This document shows positions 63,460 through 64,000 of a stretch of DNA of 64,000 bases, one piece after another; position 1 is the stretch's first letter, and the number at the start of each line of letters is the position of its first letter. The notes under the pieces were generated by a model. It was given only the letters and a program-made list of their open reading frames with translations. It was not told the origin of the DNA and did not search any database. Position numbers and translations under genes: made by a program. The stretch is from Leifsonia aquatica. GTDB taxonomy: Bacteria > Actinomycetota > Actinomycetes > Actinomycetales > Microbacteriaceae. The DNA is taken from positions 62,001 to 126,000 of the forward strand of contig NZ_JACHVP010000004.1 in assembly GCF_014190775.1 (NCBI RefSeq). The letters run 5' to 3'.

Positions 63460-64000
63460 CTACTTCTTCGTGAGCGTCACTCCGAAGTACTCCATGTCGT
63501 TCACGAGCGGCTTCGCCGTGACCGTGTAGGGCGAGGTACCGGCGAGCACCGTCTGGCCTCCCCGCACGATCGTCGCCGACACGGTCCCGGTGGTCAGCGG
63601 CACCGTGGTGGCGGTGACGCCGGCCGGCACGTCGACCGTCTTGACGGTGCTGCCGACGGTGATCTTGACCGTCGCCGGAGCGGTGAGCATCGTCAGCACC
63701 TCGACCGTGTTGCGCGGCGCGGTGCCCGTCCCGTCCAGGTTGGGCGTCTGCACCCGGCCGATCTGCGGCACCGCGGTGGTGAGCTGATCGCGATGCGTGA
63801 TGTACGCCGAGTCGGAGGTGATCTTCGGCGCGGACCCGGTCTTGAACTGCGCGAGGTAGTAGGCCGAGACATCCAGGAAGGTCACACCCTGGTTGTCCGA
63901 CGGCGCCACGTCCGTGTTCTCGCTGTAGTCGTTCCACGTGGCGATCTGGACGAAGTCCGCGCCGTCCGAGATGGCCTTGTTCCAGGAGGCCCGGAGGGTC
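63460..64000 (-). CDS. GH71-like glycoside hydrolase, C-terminal part (5' end outside window)
   Basis: About 180 codons continue past the right edge. ADFVQIATWNDYSENTDVAP matches the end of the catalytic barrel of GH71 alpha-1,3-glucanases and relatives. A beta-sandwich domain follows (VEVLTMLTAPATVKITVGST) and the protein ends in LTKK. It may trim an alpha-glucan or the exopolymer. The signal peptide and catalytic acids are not visible here. Confidence 0.72.
   Translation of the reverse strand, partial: TLRASWNKAISDGADFVQIATWNDYSENTDVAPSDNQGVTFLDVSAYYLAQFKTGSAPKITSDSAYITHRDQLTTAVPQIGRVQTPNLDGTGTAPRNTVEVLTMLTAPATVKITVGSTVKTVDVPAGVTATTVPLTTGTVSATIVRGGQTVLAGTSPYTVTAKPLVNDMEYFGVTLTKK

Overview
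High-GC actinobacterial chromosome segment, most likely from Microbacteriaceae (Leifsonia-like). This assignment is an inference from the tilS-hpt-ftsH order, ABC sugar importers without their own ATPase, strong GGAGG-type ribosome sites alternating with ATGA-coupled genes, and protein sequence style. No 16S gene is present to confirm it.

Layout. (1) 1-7.3 kb, core: ftsH (3' end off the left edge), hpt and tilS on the minus strand, ppa divergent, two paralogous secreted peptidoglycan hydrolases (NlpC/P60 and M23), then tRNA-Glu, tRNA-Asp and tRNA-Phe. (2) 7.3-9.3 kb: a decayed 2 kb integrative element bounded by a 51-bp perfect direct repeat of the 3' half of tRNA-Phe plus its terminator. It holds a frameshifted integrase remnant and a candidate toxin-tail/immunity pair joined by ATGA. 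(3) 9.4-14.2 kb: a ferritin-like diiron protein, a frameshifted macrolide-type glycosyltransferase, an ArsR-SRPBCC-VOC operon, a lipoprotein and a DUF1801 protein. (4) 14.2-24.4 kb: a carbohydrate locus in two divergent operons. One has a hydroxyacid dehydrogenase, solute-binding protein, two permeases and a DUF624 protein; the other has a heparinase II/III-like protein, a DeoR/LacI hybrid regulator and a DUF2264 protein. Neither degradative protein has a visible signal peptide, suggesting oligosaccharides are imported and then degraded inside the cell. (5) 24.4-44.6 kb: accessory and housekeeping genes, including a MarR-VOC pair with two perfect operators, CorA-type transporter, CocE hydrolase/TetR pair, GH15, fatty-acid desaturase, cold-shock protein, a second ArsR-SRPBCC operon, FAD oxidase, small membrane proteins, aldo-keto reductase, GT39-like protein and SRAP. 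(6) 44.8-64 kb: an exopolysaccharide locus with GDP-fucose synthesis (gmd, fcl), three GT4 glycosyltransferases, a WcaF-like acetyltransferase, flippase, polymerase, Wzc-like ATPase, low-molecular-weight tyrosine phosphatase, SGNH-like protein, GDPD lipoprotein, a 1453-residue multidomain secreted protein, a CDP-alcohol phosphotransferase and a GH71-like enzyme cut by the right edge.

Together, region 6 encodes most of a Wzx/Wzy-type fucose-containing exopolymer pathway, lacking only a recognisable priming sugar-phosphate transferase, which may lie beyond the right edge. No CRISPR array, rRNA operon, insertion sequence or intact prophage was seen. The least explained features are the tRNA-Phe island, the conserved-looking reading frame fused in frame to the cold-shock gene, and the antisense gene overlaps in the exopolysaccharide locus.
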